21,181 nt of DNA from an uncultured Eubacteriales bacterium (GTDB taxonomy: Bacteria > Bacillota > Clostridia > Christensenellales > QALW01): contig URYI01000019.1 in the NCBI GenBank assembly GCA_900552055.1, positions 1-21,181 on the forward strand. Reading direction: 5' to 3'. Position 1 is the first letter of the stretch. Every line of letters starts with the position of its first letter. Under the pieces are notes generated by a model, which was not told the DNA's origin, searched no databases, and saw nothing but the letters and a program-made list of their open reading frames with translations. Below are positions 1 to 8,700 of this stretch, piece after piece. Made by a program: the position numbers and the translations under genes.

Positions 1-1
1 A

Positions 2-39
2 CATGGTGTTTTTGCGCCTAAAGGCGCAAAAACACCATG
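2..39. repeat. Perfect 18-bp hairpin with 2-base loop
   Basis: Bases 2-19 are exactly complementary to 22-39, leaving only AA between the arms. The stem is GC-rich at the tip (GCGCC/GGCGC) and has a T run before and an A run after that tip on both strands. That is the reverse of the A-before, T-after layout of an intrinsic terminator, so I do not call it one. It lies downstream of the minus-strand metallopeptidase gene and is followed at 75-125 by a second perfect hairpin. It could be a palindromic intergenic repeat or an RNA 3'-end stabiliser. Confidence 0.7.
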
Positions 40-74
40 CCGCCCATTATTATAATATTTTATCCCATGACACG

Positions 75-125
75 TTGCCGCCTCTGAAATACAGGTGTAA
101 AACACCTGTATTTCAGAGGCGGCAA
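75..125. repeat. Perfect 24-bp hairpin with 3-base loop
   Basis: Bases 75-98 pair without mismatch with 102-125 around an AAA loop. It starts 24 bases beyond the stop codon of the minus-strand metallopeptidase gene and would be the first structure in its 3' UTR. There is no T tract on either side, so classical rho-independent termination is not supported. It may protect the transcript 3' end or belong to a palindromic repeat family; the sequence does not resemble hairpin 2-39. Confidence 0.75.
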
Positions 126-148
126 GTAAGTGCAAATATATTCTATTT

Positions 149-838
149 TTATCTATTGCGGTTAGAGATAGTTATAAGACGCAAAAACTGCAGCAAGCTG
201 ACCAACAGAGCAGCTACATAAGTCATAGCGGCGGCAGTGAGCATTTTGCGCGCGCCCACTGCTTCCTGACTGCTCAGGACGCCTTCCCCGCGCAGGGAAT
301 ACATAGCTCTTTTGGAAGCATTGAATTCCACGGGAAGGGTTATGAGCTGGAAAAGAAGCACAAAGCCAAAAAGCAATACGCCTATATCTGCTAAAAAGGG
401 AGCAAAATCAAAAAGCAGCCCCAGTATTACAAGAGGAAACGCTAAGGCGGAGCCTATATTTGCTACAGGCAGTACGGCATTGCGTATTGAAAGGGGAGCG
501 TAATGCTCCGCGTGCTGTAAAGCGTGTCCGCTTTCATGGGCGGCAATGCCCAGAGCCGCGATAGAAGTACCATTGTATACATCTTGTGAAAGGCGTATTA
601 CATTGTTTCGGGGATCATAATGGTCGCTCATGACTCCCGCGGTCATTTCTACGGTTATTCCCAACGCTCCGTTTTGATCTAGAATTTTACGCGCTATTTC
701 CGCGCCGGTGATTTGCGCGCCGCATTGTATAGAAGAATATTTTGAGTATGCGTTTTTAACGGCAATCTGCGCTATAAGCGCGGCAATTATTCCCGGAATC
801 AGTATTAGATAGGACCAATCGCCCAACCAGACAAACAT
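149..838 (-). CDS. YugP-like membrane zinc metallopeptidase
   Basis: This 229-residue protein matches the neutral zinc metallopeptidase family typified by Bacillus YugP (Zn_peptidase_2) in length and layout. It has a hydrophobic N-terminus (about residues 9-27), a soluble stretch with the zinc motif HESGH at 101-105 (His101, Glu102, His105), then further membrane segments around 120-175 and 200-222. The catalytic site is therefore held at the membrane. The physiological substrate of the family is not established. The ATG at 838 follows AGAAAGAGG at a normal distance and is preceded by a good promoter at 874-902. It appears to be a single-gene unit, with two perfect hairpins beyond its stop. 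Family assignment is firm; function is unknown beyond peptidase. Confidence 0.9.
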   Translation of the reverse strand: MFVWLGDWSYLILIPGIIAALIAQIAVKNAYSKYSSIQCGAQITGAEIARKILDQNGALGITVEMTAGVMSDHYDPRNNVIRLSQDVYNGTSIAALGIAAHESGHALQHAEHYAPLSIRNAVLPVANIGSALAFPLVILGLLFDFAPFLADIGVLLFGFVLLFQLITLPVEFNASKRAMYSLRGEGVLSSQEAVGARKMLTAAAMTYVAALLVSLLQFLRLITISNRNR

Positions 839-873
839 ATTCTGCCTCTTTCTTGTGGATAATTTCTTTTTAT

Positions 874-902
874 ATTGTACGCTCTTATAGACAAAATATC
901 AA
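874..902 (-). promoter_or_regulatory. Promoter for the YugP-like peptidase
   Basis: Read on the minus strand: TTGATA (897-902), a 17-base spacer and TACAAT (874-879), 36 bases before the ATG at 838. The match to the vegetative consensus is good and the spacing ideal. Confidence 0.65.
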
Positions 903-1239
903 TTTGATTTTTACGAATTTACAATTAGTTTATATATTCGGTCAGATGTAGAACTAATCATTTGGAAATATTGCTGGTGGCAATAGGTATTTTCTGCTAT
1001 ATTCAAAGCAAAATAACTAAAGATAAGCGCGGATACAGGAATATCCGTGGGAGATGCGTTTAACACCTGGCTTATCTAATTTTATTTGCACTTTAGCACC
1101 GTTTCTGTGTATTGTTTTAATACGCTGCTTTAAAATTATCTTGTTTGGTATGCCGCCTAATACTTTCATTTTAAATGCCGCGAAGCAGTTTGATATATAT
1201 ATTATCAGAGTAAAGCATATAAGTGATGATGCGCCTCTT
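903..1239. other. AT-rich intergenic stretch without a convincing gene
   Basis: Open frames run through this stretch on both strands, but none has a ribosome binding site or a recognisable domain. The composition is AT-rich compared with the flanking genes. A short inverted repeat (CGGATA / TATCCG) lies near 1029-1046. The minus-strand reading near 1020-1190 has a lysine-rich, protein-like stretch that could be a decayed C-terminus, but I cannot identify it. I see no supported function. Confidence 0.4.
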
Positions 1240-1505
1240 TCCTGTAAGCTTGTCTGTTTTCTGTGCGGTCTCCGATGGGCGCGCATATCCCTCTTTGTGA
1301 AGCAAAAATGTAAGCTTGTCTGTTTTCTGTGCGGTCTCCGATGGGAGCAGACTTCCGCAGAGCCTTCGCGTCTGCCTTGAAAACAGGTAAATTTCTGGGG
1401 CTGCGGCCGCTTAGCCCAGGATGTGATGAATTTACATCCCTGCAAGGCGTTTAGATATGTTGTATTGGGCACAGGGAGTAAAATCAGCACGGCAGGAACG
1501 CAAAC
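1240..1505. repeat. Degenerate fold-back repeat element (R1)
   Basis: The right part (about 1437-1500) aligns by eye with the core of the element at 6194-6465: both have CCCTGCAAGGCG, then a spacer, then GGAGyrAAAnCArCACrGCrGGAmC. The left part shares a CTTGAAAA-containing segment with that element's other arm. Inside, a 37-base unit is duplicated (1243-1279 and 1309-1345). The outer boundaries are uncertain because clear terminal inverted repeats were not found. It occupies the space between nagA and the peptidase promoter. Confidence 0.5.
1243..1345. repeat. 37-base direct repeat, two copies, 66-base period
   Basis: Bases 1243-1279 and 1309-1345 are identical over 37 positions, beginning TGTAAGCTTGTC and ending TCCGATGGG. 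They are separated by 29 bases of different sequence. The most economical reading is an internal tandem duplication within element R1. Confidence 0.9.
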
Positions 1506-1555
1506 AAATATTTTAACTGCATTATTAATTGTATGTCAACGCTGGGTTTGCTGTG

Positions 1556-2665
1556 TTAATTTTCAAGAGCTACAGCTTTGCCTGAAATATATACGGCTTT
1601 AATTTCAAGGGATTTGTCCATTATTACCAGGTCGGCGCTGCGGCCAGGCAAAAGACTGCCGCATAGATGTTCAATGCCGGCGGCTCGCGCTGGAATAACG
1701 GTGCAGCTTTGTATGGCTTGTTCTAATGGTATGCCTATGCTCACGGCGTTTTTGAGACATTGAAAAAGATTAACAGACGAACCGGCTATGGCGCCGTCAG
1801 GACAGAATGCTTTGCCGCCCTTGACGGTTATTATCCGTCCGTTAAGGGGATATTGGCCGTCCCTAAGCCCTGCTGCGACTGAATCAGAAATCAAAGCCAG
1901 CCGTTTGGGGTTTTGCCTGAAGAACATTTGCAGATTGGCTGGATGTACATGAAATAAATCGCCTATGCATTCTCCCCATGCGGAGCCGCTCATAAATGCT
2001 CCTGCGCAGCCGGGTTCCCTTGCGGTGACAGGCTCCATTGCGTTAAAAAGGTGGGTGAAGGAACCCGCTCCGGCGTCCAGCGCTTCCATAGCCTGGTTGT
2101 ATGAGCAGGTTGTGTGGGCTATTGAAAATCTCACGCTGCCCGCAAACTGTTTTATAAGAGAAAGCGCGCCCGGAAGTTCAGGCGCTATGTCGATAATGCG
2201 GAGCCTGCCCTGCCCGGCGTCCAGCAGACGCTGGGTCAGGGAAGCGTTAGGTGCGCACAAAAGTTCCGCTTTATGTGCCCGGCGCATTGCGGGATTCAAA
2301 AAAGGTCCCTCCAGGCGCATACCCTGGATATGCGCGCCTGTCCGGGGGAAAGGGACGCTGAGAGCGCGGAGCATATTTTCAATGGGCGCCGTCATAATTG
2401 TTTTAATTATGGAGGTAACGCCGTGCTGTGCGTAATAGCGGCACATTTTTTCTGTTTCCAGAGTATTGGCGTCGGCAAAATCCAGGCCCAGGCAGCCGTG
2501 AGTATGAATATCCACCAGTCCGGGTATTATGTAATGCCCGGTTAAGTCCATAGCATTATCGTATGCAAAATCATTGGGTACGAACTGGATTTTTCCGTTT
2601 TTGATTAATAAATTCTGCCTTTGAAAGGTACCTTTAAAAAATACCTGCGCGTTCTTTAAAAGCAT
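1556..2665 (-). CDS. nagA: N-acetylglucosamine-6-phosphate deacetylase
   Basis: This enzyme removes the acetyl group from GlcNAc-6-phosphate to give glucosamine-6-phosphate, the substrate of NagB encoded upstream. The 369 residues carry the amidohydrolase signatures of NagA in order: DIHTHG near the N-terminus, EGPFL (metal-binding Glu), AHTT and THLFNAM (His ligands), the HPAN segment, and ISDSVAAG where the catalytic Asp lies. An in-frame ATG at 2683 exists, but the start at 2665 is preferred: AAGGA lies 10 bases before it, while the 2683 codon has no ribosome binding site and adds a non-conserved MQGWPN. The gene is separated from nagB by the fold-back element at 2699-2975, which ends 33 bases before this start. 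Whether it is transcribed through that element from the nag promoter is an open question. Confidence 0.93.
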   Translation of the reverse strand: MLLKNAQVFFKGTFQRQNLLIKNGKIQFVPNDFAYDNAMDLTGHYIIPGLVDIHTHGCLGLDFADANTLETEKMCRYYAQHGVTSIIKTIMTAPIENMLRALSVPFPRTGAHIQGMRLEGPFLNPAMRRAHKAELLCAPNASLTQRLLDAGQGRLRIIDIAPELPGALSLIKQFAGSVRFSIAHTTCSYNQAMEALDAGAGSFTHLFNAMEPVTAREPGCAGAFMSGSAWGECIGDLFHVHPANLQMFFRQNPKRLALISDSVAAGLRDGQYPLNGRIITVKGGKAFCPDGAIAGSSVNLFQCLKNAVSIGIPLEQAIQSCTVIPARAAGIEHLCGSLLPGRSADLVIMDKSLEIKAVYISGKAVALEN

Positions 2666-2698
2666 ATTCGGCCATCCTTGCATTTTATAATATGATTA

Positions 2699-2975
2699 GA
2701 CAATACAGTCAGAGTACAATGCGCCTAGAATGTGTGAATTGTTGGGTTCTGCTGCGTTGTCGTCCTTAAAATACGCCCGGTATTTCTGCGTCCTGCCGCC
2801 TTGCAAAACCGGAAAATTCCTTTTTCTCTGCGGTCGGAGATTTTTGCTTTCAATGCCCTTTAACGGCCGCGCGGCGCGTGGGCGAAGACATACCGGGCGT
2901 ATTTTAAAGACCTCGCAACAAAGCGGACGCGGCGGGCTCTTAAGCAAAAACGCATTCTACTTTGATTGTATTGTC
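2699..2975. mobile_element. MITE-like fold-back element, copy R2, inside nag operon
   Basis: The two ends are near-perfect inverted repeats of about 27 bases: left GACAATACAGTCAGAG then TACAATGCG, right complement GACAATACAATCAAAG then TAGAATGCG. Both ends are flanked by TA (2697-2698 and 2976-2977). The whole 277 bases form a long imperfect palindrome; an 18-base segment at 2766-2783 is exactly complementary to 2890-2907. It codes for nothing convincing. It is homologous, in inverted orientation, along its full length to 5869-6196. Two 18-base blocks are shared exactly, at 2788-2805 and 2919-2936. TA flanks plus terminal inverted repeats resemble non-autonomous Tc1/mariner-IS630-type elements, which is inference. 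Confidence 0.8.
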
Positions 2976-3011
2976 TAATAAATTTTCCTGTGCAGAGCAG
3001 GGCGAAAAAGG

Positions 3012-3746
3012 CTATAAGCTGTCCGGAGCCTGCTGGCATTTGATTATGGAAACATCAGGGTGCAGCAGCAACAGGGATACGGGCAGCCTGGGCGTTACCG
3101 GACCGTTAAGAGCTTTTTCCAGCAGGGCGCATTTTTCCTCTCCGCAAATCAGCAGCAAAATTCTTTTGGCATGCATGATGGGAGCCACGCCCATAGTCAG
3201 CGCCTGTTTGGGCACTTGCTTTTCATCCTTGAAAAATCGTGAATTTGCGCTGATTGTGGATGGGCTGAGCGTTTGCATGTGGGTATTGGGCAAAAAACTG
3301 TCGGCGGGCTCATTAAAGCCTATGTGCCCGTTATGGCCCATACCGAGGATTTGCAGGCTAAGCGGGCCGAATTTATTTAATTCCTCGTCATAGCGCCTGC
3401 ATTCGCTTTCAGGATCCTGGGCCATACCGTTGAGAAAGTGTATGTTTTCTTCTGGCAGGTTAATCCCGCTGAAAAGCTTATCCTGCATAAAAGCGCGGTA
3501 GCTTCGGGGGTCAGAGGCGGGCAGCCCGATATATTCGTCCAGGTTAAAAGTGTGGCAGCGGGAAAAATCCGTGTTTGACTCCTTAAGAAGTTTATACATG
3601 AGTACGGGAGTGCCGCCGGTGGGCAGGCCCAGACGAGCCTCAGGCTCTTTGCTTATTATATGCTTTGTATAAGCCGCGGCAAAAGCGCTCAGTTCCTGAT
3701 AATTGCCGCAGTCTGTCTGATGTATGAATTTGTTCCGTATAGTCAT
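3012..3746 (-). CDS. nagB: Glucosamine-6-phosphate deaminase
   Basis: This enzyme converts glucosamine-6-phosphate to fructose-6-phosphate and ammonium, the step after NagA. The 244 residues match the usual size. Visible family motifs are GLPTGGTP at 40-47 (sugar-phosphate loop), NLDEYIGL at 68-75 with the catalytic Asp70, and LGMGHNGHIGFNEPAD with the ring-opening His near 140. The C-terminus is short, and I do not see an obvious allosteric-type extension. Its ATG overlaps the stop of the upstream epimerase gene by four bases (ATGA, 3743-3746), so translation is probably coupled; AAGGAG lies 10 bases before the start. After its stop the transcript runs into element R2 before reaching nagA. 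Confidence 0.93.
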   Translation of the reverse strand: MTIRNKFIHQTDCGNYQELSAFAAAYTKHIISKEPEARLGLPTGGTPVLMYKLLKESNTDFSRCHTFNLDEYIGLPASDPRSYRAFMQDKLFSGINLPEENIHFLNGMAQDPESECRRYDEELNKFGPLSLQILGMGHNGHIGFNEPADSFLPNTHMQTLSPSTISANSRFFKDEKQVPKQALTMGVAPIMHAKRILLLICGEEKCALLEKALNGPVTPRLPVSLLLLHPDVSIIKCQQAPDSL

Positions 3747-4582
3747 CCTATAATGCTCCTTAAAAAGCGAACTGCCTTTTCTATATCCTCCTCAGGTTTT
3801 TGGCCCACTTCTCTTTCTATGGTTAAAAATCCGTTAAAGCCGGCTTGATTTAGAGCATTAAGATAGGAAGGAAAATTAACGTCGCCTTCGCCTAAGGGCG
3901 TTTCAATAAAGGAGGGGGCGGGGTTGTCGTTGGGAATCAGCCCGTAAACCATTTCAGGATTTTTGCTGTACAGCTGCCTGCCGTCTTTGGCATGGGTATG
4001 AACTATGTATTCCTTAAGGTTGTTTACCGCCTCCTGCGGGTTTTCGTTCATAACCATAACCAGGTTGGCGGGATCTAAATTTACCGCTATTCCCGGACAG
4101 CCTATTCCGTCTAAAAAGCCTTTAAGCACGCTGGAAGGTTCCGGCCCGGTTTCTACGGCAAAATAACCGCCTAATTCATGAGCGAACTGCGCCAGGGCAA
4201 AGCATGCTTCCTGCATTACCTTATATCTTTTGTGCTCAGGAAAAGAGGGAACTACGCCTATGTGCGTGGTGACTATGTTTGTTTCCAGTTCCCTGGCCAG
4301 CTCCATTATGAGCTTTGAACGCTCTATAAGGCCGGGATTCAGCTCTGGGTCGCCGAAGCCATGACCCAGGTCTCCGCAAAGCGCGCTGATTTTCATGCCT
4401 GCGTCTTTGACCATCCGGAGAAATTCCCGCCGTTTTTGCGCGTTCATATTTTCAGGCGCCATTTCTCCGCTTGTGGCGTACACCTGTATGCCGTCCACGT
4501 TCATTGACTGCGCTGTCTTAAGCGCTTCGGGTATGGGCTTTCTTAATGAATCCAGCATAATGCCTATTGAAAAATCCAGCAT
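3743..4582 (-). CDS. Sugar phosphate isomerase/epimerase, TIM-barrel type
   Basis: The 279-residue protein has the layout of the xylose-isomerase-like/AP-endonuclease-2 TIM barrel family. The expected metal ligands can be seen in order: Glu in FAVETGPEP, Asp in NLDPANL, His in VHTHAKD and Glu in FLTIERE. These enzymes isomerise or epimerise sugars or sugar phosphates using a divalent metal; the substrate here is not known. The frame continues upstream to 4666, but I prefer the ATG at 4582 because AAAGGA lies 10 bases before it and the family's first beta strand begins there (LDFSIGIML). It is the first gene of the nag unit and overlaps nagB by four bases, which suggests an amino-sugar or N-acetylated sugar substrate. 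Confidence 0.85.
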   Translation of the reverse strand: MLDFSIGIMLDSLRKPIPEALKTAQSMNVDGIQVYATSGEMAPENMNAQKRREFLRMVKDAGMKISALCGDLGHGFGDPELNPGLIERSKLIMELARELETNIVTTHIGVVPSFPEHKRYKVMQEACFALAQFAHELGGYFAVETGPEPSSVLKGFLDGIGCPGIAVNLDPANLVMVMNENPQEAVNNLKEYIVHTHAKDGRQLYSKNPEMVYGLIPNDNPAPSFIETPLGEGDVNFPSYLNALNQAGFNGFLTIEREVGQKPEEDIEKAVRFLRSIIG

Positions 4583-4657
4583 AAATATCGTCCTTTCTGT
4601 AGAGATTGCATAAAGGGTCTTGAATATTAGTTTAAATATACCGCTGATTATAAAGCT

Positions 4658-4686
4658 ATTATACACTATTGATGTAAAAATGTAAA
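4658..4686 (-). promoter_or_regulatory. Promoter of the epimerase-nagB-nagA operon
   Basis: On the minus strand: TTTACA (4681-4686), a 17-base spacer, TATAAT (4658-4663). The transcript would start near 4651 and carry a leader of about 70 bases before the ATG at 4582. Confidence 0.7.
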
Positions 4687-4692
4687 GACCAA

Positions 4693-4709
4693 AGTAAACT
4701 ATATTTACT
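4693..4709. promoter_or_regulatory. Palindrome upstream of the nag promoter, possible operator
   Basis: AGTAAA-N5-TTTACT is a perfect inverted repeat with 6-base arms, six bases upstream of the -35 box of the nag operon promoter. The position fits an activator or repressor site. It does not clearly match the NagR/YvoA consensus as I know it, so the binding protein is unknown. Confidence 0.35.
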
Positions 4710-4720
4710 AAAATAAATCA

Positions 4721-4757
4721 GACAAAAGAAGCGGCGGCGCTTGCCCCTTCTTTTGTC
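4721..4757 (-). terminator. Hairpin terminator after ribU
   Basis: GACAAAAGAAG (4721-4731) pairs over 11 bases with CTTCTTTTGTC (4747-4757). The T-rich 3' arm followed by TGATTTATTTTA on the minus strand fits an intrinsic terminator for ribU, though the T tract is interrupted. It also separates ribU from the nag promoter. Confidence 0.55.
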
Positions 4758-4796
4758 CGTCCTAAAACTCTTATATTTAGTGCCGCGCTGTTCCGA

Positions 4797-5381
4797 TTAC
4801 TGCCTGGCGCTATGTCCGGCTCTGGCGGGGCGGTCGCCTTCCTCAGGCAGAAGGTGGGCTTTGCGCAGCGCGGTAACTATAGGTTTGTATAAAACCAAAG
4901 TTACAGCAGTATTTATCCCGTATTTTATAAGATTAAAAGGCAGGAAAACAGGCAAGAGCATTCCAGCTACCGTTTCTCTGGGTAATCCCGTATAAATGGG
5001 AGTGATTATGTAGTTGCAGAGCATCATTATCCCTGACGTAAAAAGCCAGCCTGTACAAAGTCCGATTACCGCGCCGGTGAGCGTGTGCTTTTTCTTGTAT
5101 ATGAGTCCTGCCGTGCCTGCAAAGGCGCAGGAGGAGATTATATTCATTAGCATTCCCCACCAGCCGGTCGTGCTGGCGGTAAGCATTTCCACAAAGGCGA
5201 CTATAACTGAAATGATTACGGCGCTCAGCGGTCCGAACATAAAGCCGCCTATGGTTATTACTATATCCTTTGGCTCATAGCTTAAAAATTCGACCATAGG
5301 AATTTTTATTACCAGCATGACTACATAGGCCAAAGCGCACAATACCGCCATAATAACCATCTTTTTTGTTCTGTAATACAT
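4797..5381 (-). CDS. ribU: Riboflavin ECF transporter substrate-binding protein RibU
   Basis: This is the membrane S component that binds riboflavin and joins the shared ECF energy module (EcfA, EcfA', EcfT, encoded elsewhere). The 194 residues are mostly hydrophobic with five to six membrane helices, and the FLSYEPKDI segment near residues 32-40 is characteristic of RibU. The C-terminus (about 178-194) is charged and cytoplasmic. The ATG at 5381 follows GGAAGGAAGG, a strong site. An FMN riboswitch at 5592-5718 in its leader, with a clear promoter before it, independently supports a flavin role: high FMN should stop transcription before the gene. No riboflavin biosynthesis genes are adjacent, so this is a scavenging gene. 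Confidence 0.93.
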   Translation of the reverse strand: MYYRTKKMVIMAVLCALAYVVMLVIKIPMVEFLSYEPKDIVITIGGFMFGPLSAVIISVIVAFVEMLTASTTGWWGMLMNIISSCAFAGTAGLIYKKKHTLTGAVIGLCTGWLFTSGIMMLCNYIITPIYTGLPRETVAGMLLPVFLPFNLIKYGINTAVTLVLYKPIVTALRKAHLLPEEGDRPARAGHSARQ

Positions 5382-5417
5382 AAAAGACCTTCCTTCCGGG
5401 GGGCGGGGCGCTTAGGC

Positions 5418-5454
5418 AAAAAAACGCTTGCGCGTATTTTTAGGGAAGCGCAAG
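5418..5454 (-). terminator. Second terminator in the ribU leader
   Basis: On the minus strand CTTGCGC (5448-5454) pairs with GCGCAAG (5427-5433), followed by CG and a run of seven T (5418-5424). It lies between the first terminator and the ribU ribosome binding site, so the leader holds two intrinsic terminators in series. Confidence 0.6.
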
Positions 5455-5532
5455 AGGTAAAATTTGTTTTATGCTGCACAGGTAAGCAAATTCAGGCGGA
5501 CGGAAAAGAAATGTGCCGGTTAAACAATTAAA

Positions 5533-5550
5533 CCCCCGAAAAAACGGGGG
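5533..5550 (-). terminator. Riboswitch-controlled terminator of ribU
   Basis: On the minus strand CCCCCG, a six-T loop and CGGGGG form a stem followed by TTTAATTGTTT. It lies about 40 bases past the FMN aptamer and is the likely expression platform: the hairpin forms when FMN is bound. Confidence 0.7.
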
Positions 5551-5591
5551 CAAATGAAACAAAACACATGCGTAGAAAATACGCATAAATT

Positions 5592-5718
5592 ATCTTCTCT
5601 CATCCAGACTGTAACTGTCGGCGCCGGAATTTCACCGGCTCCCGTGCATCATGCACCTGCGCGTTTAAGCGCTCGCGGACTATACCGCCGATCGGGAATT
5701 TCACCCTGCCCCGAAGAT
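5592..5718 (-). ncRNA. FMN riboswitch (RFN element)
   Basis: The minus-strand sequence shows the conserved RFN blocks: the P1 strand ATCTTC with GGGGCAGGGTGAAATTCCC, then GGCGGTATAGTCC, a variable P3-P4 stem (GTGCATGATGCAC), GCCGGTGAAATTCCGGC, then CGACAGTTACAGTCTGGATGAGAGAAGAT closing P1 (5592-5597 with 5713-5718), given here in parts. The aptamer senses FMN and controls ribU downstream. Promoter -10 lies 19 bases before the aptamer, so the transcript starts almost at P1. Confidence 0.96.
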
Positions 5719-8700
5719 ATATTTTATTTTTTGTTCATTATATGCCCGCGTCATAATTTTGTCAAATGGAATTCTCTATTTATGAATGGCGGACCCTGTA
5801 TTGATTTTATACAAAAGATTAATTTCGCCGGCATTATGGGAATGGGGAGAGGCCTTGCGGAAACGGTTGGATAATACAGTCAGAGCGCAATGCTTTTTGC
5901 TTTTATGCCCGCCGCGTCCGCTTTGCTGCGCGGTCTATAAAATATGCTAGGTATGTATTCAATGGCGCGCCCCGCGGCCGTCAACGGACACGGAAAGCAA
6001 AAAGCTATGGAATGCAGAGGAGGGAAGTTTTCCGGTTCTGCAAGGCGGCAGGACGCGGAAATACCGCGGGTATATTTTAAAGGACGGCAGCGCGGCAAAA
6101 CCCAAAAATTCACCCTTCTGCGGCGAAAGGGCGGCAATACAGCAAACTCCGACAATTCACTACTCTGCGGCGCATTGTACTCTAAATGTATTACCCTAAA
6201 TTGACAAGTAGATACACGCCTCCGCGGTCTGATTTTGGCATTTTCTGCGTCATCGTCAATGGGTGTACGTTCAGTACACCTCATTCCGCTTCCTTGAAAA
6301 TGCCGAAATCAAACCTGCTGGAGGTCGAAGAGTCAGACAGCGGCCGTTTGGGTGCCCTGCAAGGCGCTTGAACGACGTGTACTGGACGTACGCGGAGCGA
6401 AAAGCAACACAGCGGGACACTCAAACAGCCCTGTCCTGACCGTATATGCCCTTGTCAATTTAGGGTATCTAAGCGTAAATATGAAATACGCTTTTTATTG
6501 AGTTTAAAATAACAGGCGGAGCTTAAAAAGCTCCGACTGCGGGTAATTTTATATCAGACGGTCCATTTGAAAACAGTTTTAAAGGGCGTGGTCAGGTCGT
6601 TTGCCATAACTCTGTTAATATCTTCTATGTTTTTTACCGGCTTGTCCTCCCAGACTATAACGCTCAGCCTGTTTTGAAAAGAGGGCTGTTCCATAAAGGA
6701 AATTGCCTTCTCGAAATCTGAGCGGCCCGAACGGCTGGAACCTATAAAAGTCAGCCCCTTTTCCAAAATATCGCGGGTATTTATGCCTACCCGGTTTTCA
6801 GAAACTCCCATGAGCATTACGCAGCCCTGGGGGCGTATGGTTCTGATTATGTCGTCTATGGCGTAATAGCTTCCTTCGCCGCCGCAGCATTCAAAGGCGT
6901 GGTCTGTTCTGTAATCAGCAGGCAGTTCGTCTGAAATATAAGTCTTGTCCGCAAAGGAAAAATGGGAAAGCTTGCGCATATCCCGGCCCACTACGTTTAT
7001 CTTGCTGGATTTAAACAGTTTTTTTAATACGCAGCAAACGGTATAGGAAAGGCTGCCGTCTCCCCAGACGGTTATAACCTCTCTTCGGGCGTGGGCCGCA
7101 AGGGAAAAACGGGTAGCAGCATGTACTGCTACGCTTACAAATTCGGTTATTGCGGCCAGCTTGTCCGGAATATGCTCATACGCAACCAGACGGTCTGCGC
7201 TTAAATCTACCATTTCGCGCATAAAGCCGTCATAGCCGCTGGAGAGGAAGTGCGAGCCTTCAGCGTAGTTTTCATATATTATATCGTCCTTTCGGGCGGG
7301 GACGTTGGGTATCATAACTACTTTCTGCCCGCGCCTGAAGGTACCGCTTGGGTCGTCCAGCACAACTGCGCAGCCCTCATGGATAAGCGCCATAGGAAGT
7401 TTCTTGGCTAAAACCTTATGGTCCCGCTGTCCCAGGTAATAGCGCTGGTCGGCATGGCAGACTGCCAGATAGGAGGGACGCACTATTACCTTGCCGTTTC
7501 CTCCGATATCGTCGTATTTTACCGAAAATACCTTGGGGCTTATAAGCTGGTAAATATGGTTAATCAAGCTTTATTCCTCCCAGCATTGCCTGTGCAATCT
7601 TATAATCGCTTACCGTGGTAATTTTAATGTTGGAAACATCCCCCTCTACGATATAGACGGGCTGGCTGCGGAAAACGCATATCTTGCATGCGTCGGTCAG
7701 CAGGCTTTTTTCTTCCTCGCTGAGGCTTGTATAAAGATTTTTCAGCAGCTCCATTTTAAAGCTTTGAGGGGTTTGCCCCTGGTACATTTTGCGGCGGTCG
7801 GGAATGCTTTTTATGAAATCTCCCTTTTCTGATTCCACAATGGTGTCAGTAGCGGCTACGGCCGTATCGCAGGCGCCGTATTTTATGGCCGCGTCAATAT
7901 TGTCGTCAATTATGCGCATGGTGATAAAGGGGCGCACTGCATCGTGCGTGACGATTATATGCTCGTCCTTGGCGCCGAATTCCTTCTCAATGCTTTCTAT
8001 TACGTTAAGAATGGTTAAATTGCGGTCGGCTCCTCCGGGAACCAGCCTGAGCCGCTCGCCGTCAAGATTAAAGCGCCGGGTTAAATCCTGCATATATGTC
8101 ATCCAATCTGGGTGCACTCCTACATAAACAATGTCAAAACGCTGATTGAGCAGGAATTTTTCAAGGGTATGAATTACTATTGGCTTTTCGCCCAGGGGCA
8201 GGAACTGCTTGGGCATATCCGAGATATTCATTCTTGAGCCTACTCCGCCCGCGACAACAACTCCGAAAATCATTATTATTTTACCGTCCTTCCGGATAAG
8301 AATTTTATCAATTAAACATATCAGAGGCAGTATAATTCAGAAAGGTTTTTTTGTCAATATGGACTGCGGAAGCCAAAGAGCGCTCCGGCCGTTTCATCCA
8401 GACAAATAACAGGCCCGGCCGGATTGAGCGGCCGGGCCTGTTGCGCTATTGCTATTATTCGCTGGTGCCTTCTGCGGGCAGATAGTAGGTTTTGCCTGGT
8501 ATCGGGTTATATGTTGAAGTATATATAAGTGTTCTTACCGGTTCCTGGCCGGGCACCTTTTTGATCTGATAGGTTTCATAAACATAGCCTTTGCGGGATT
8601 CTGAAACTACTTCATATTCGCCGGGCTGGTCCACATATTTGTGTGAGGTATCAATAATATATTCCTGCTCAGGAGCCGGCGTCTCCTCTATGAGCACTAC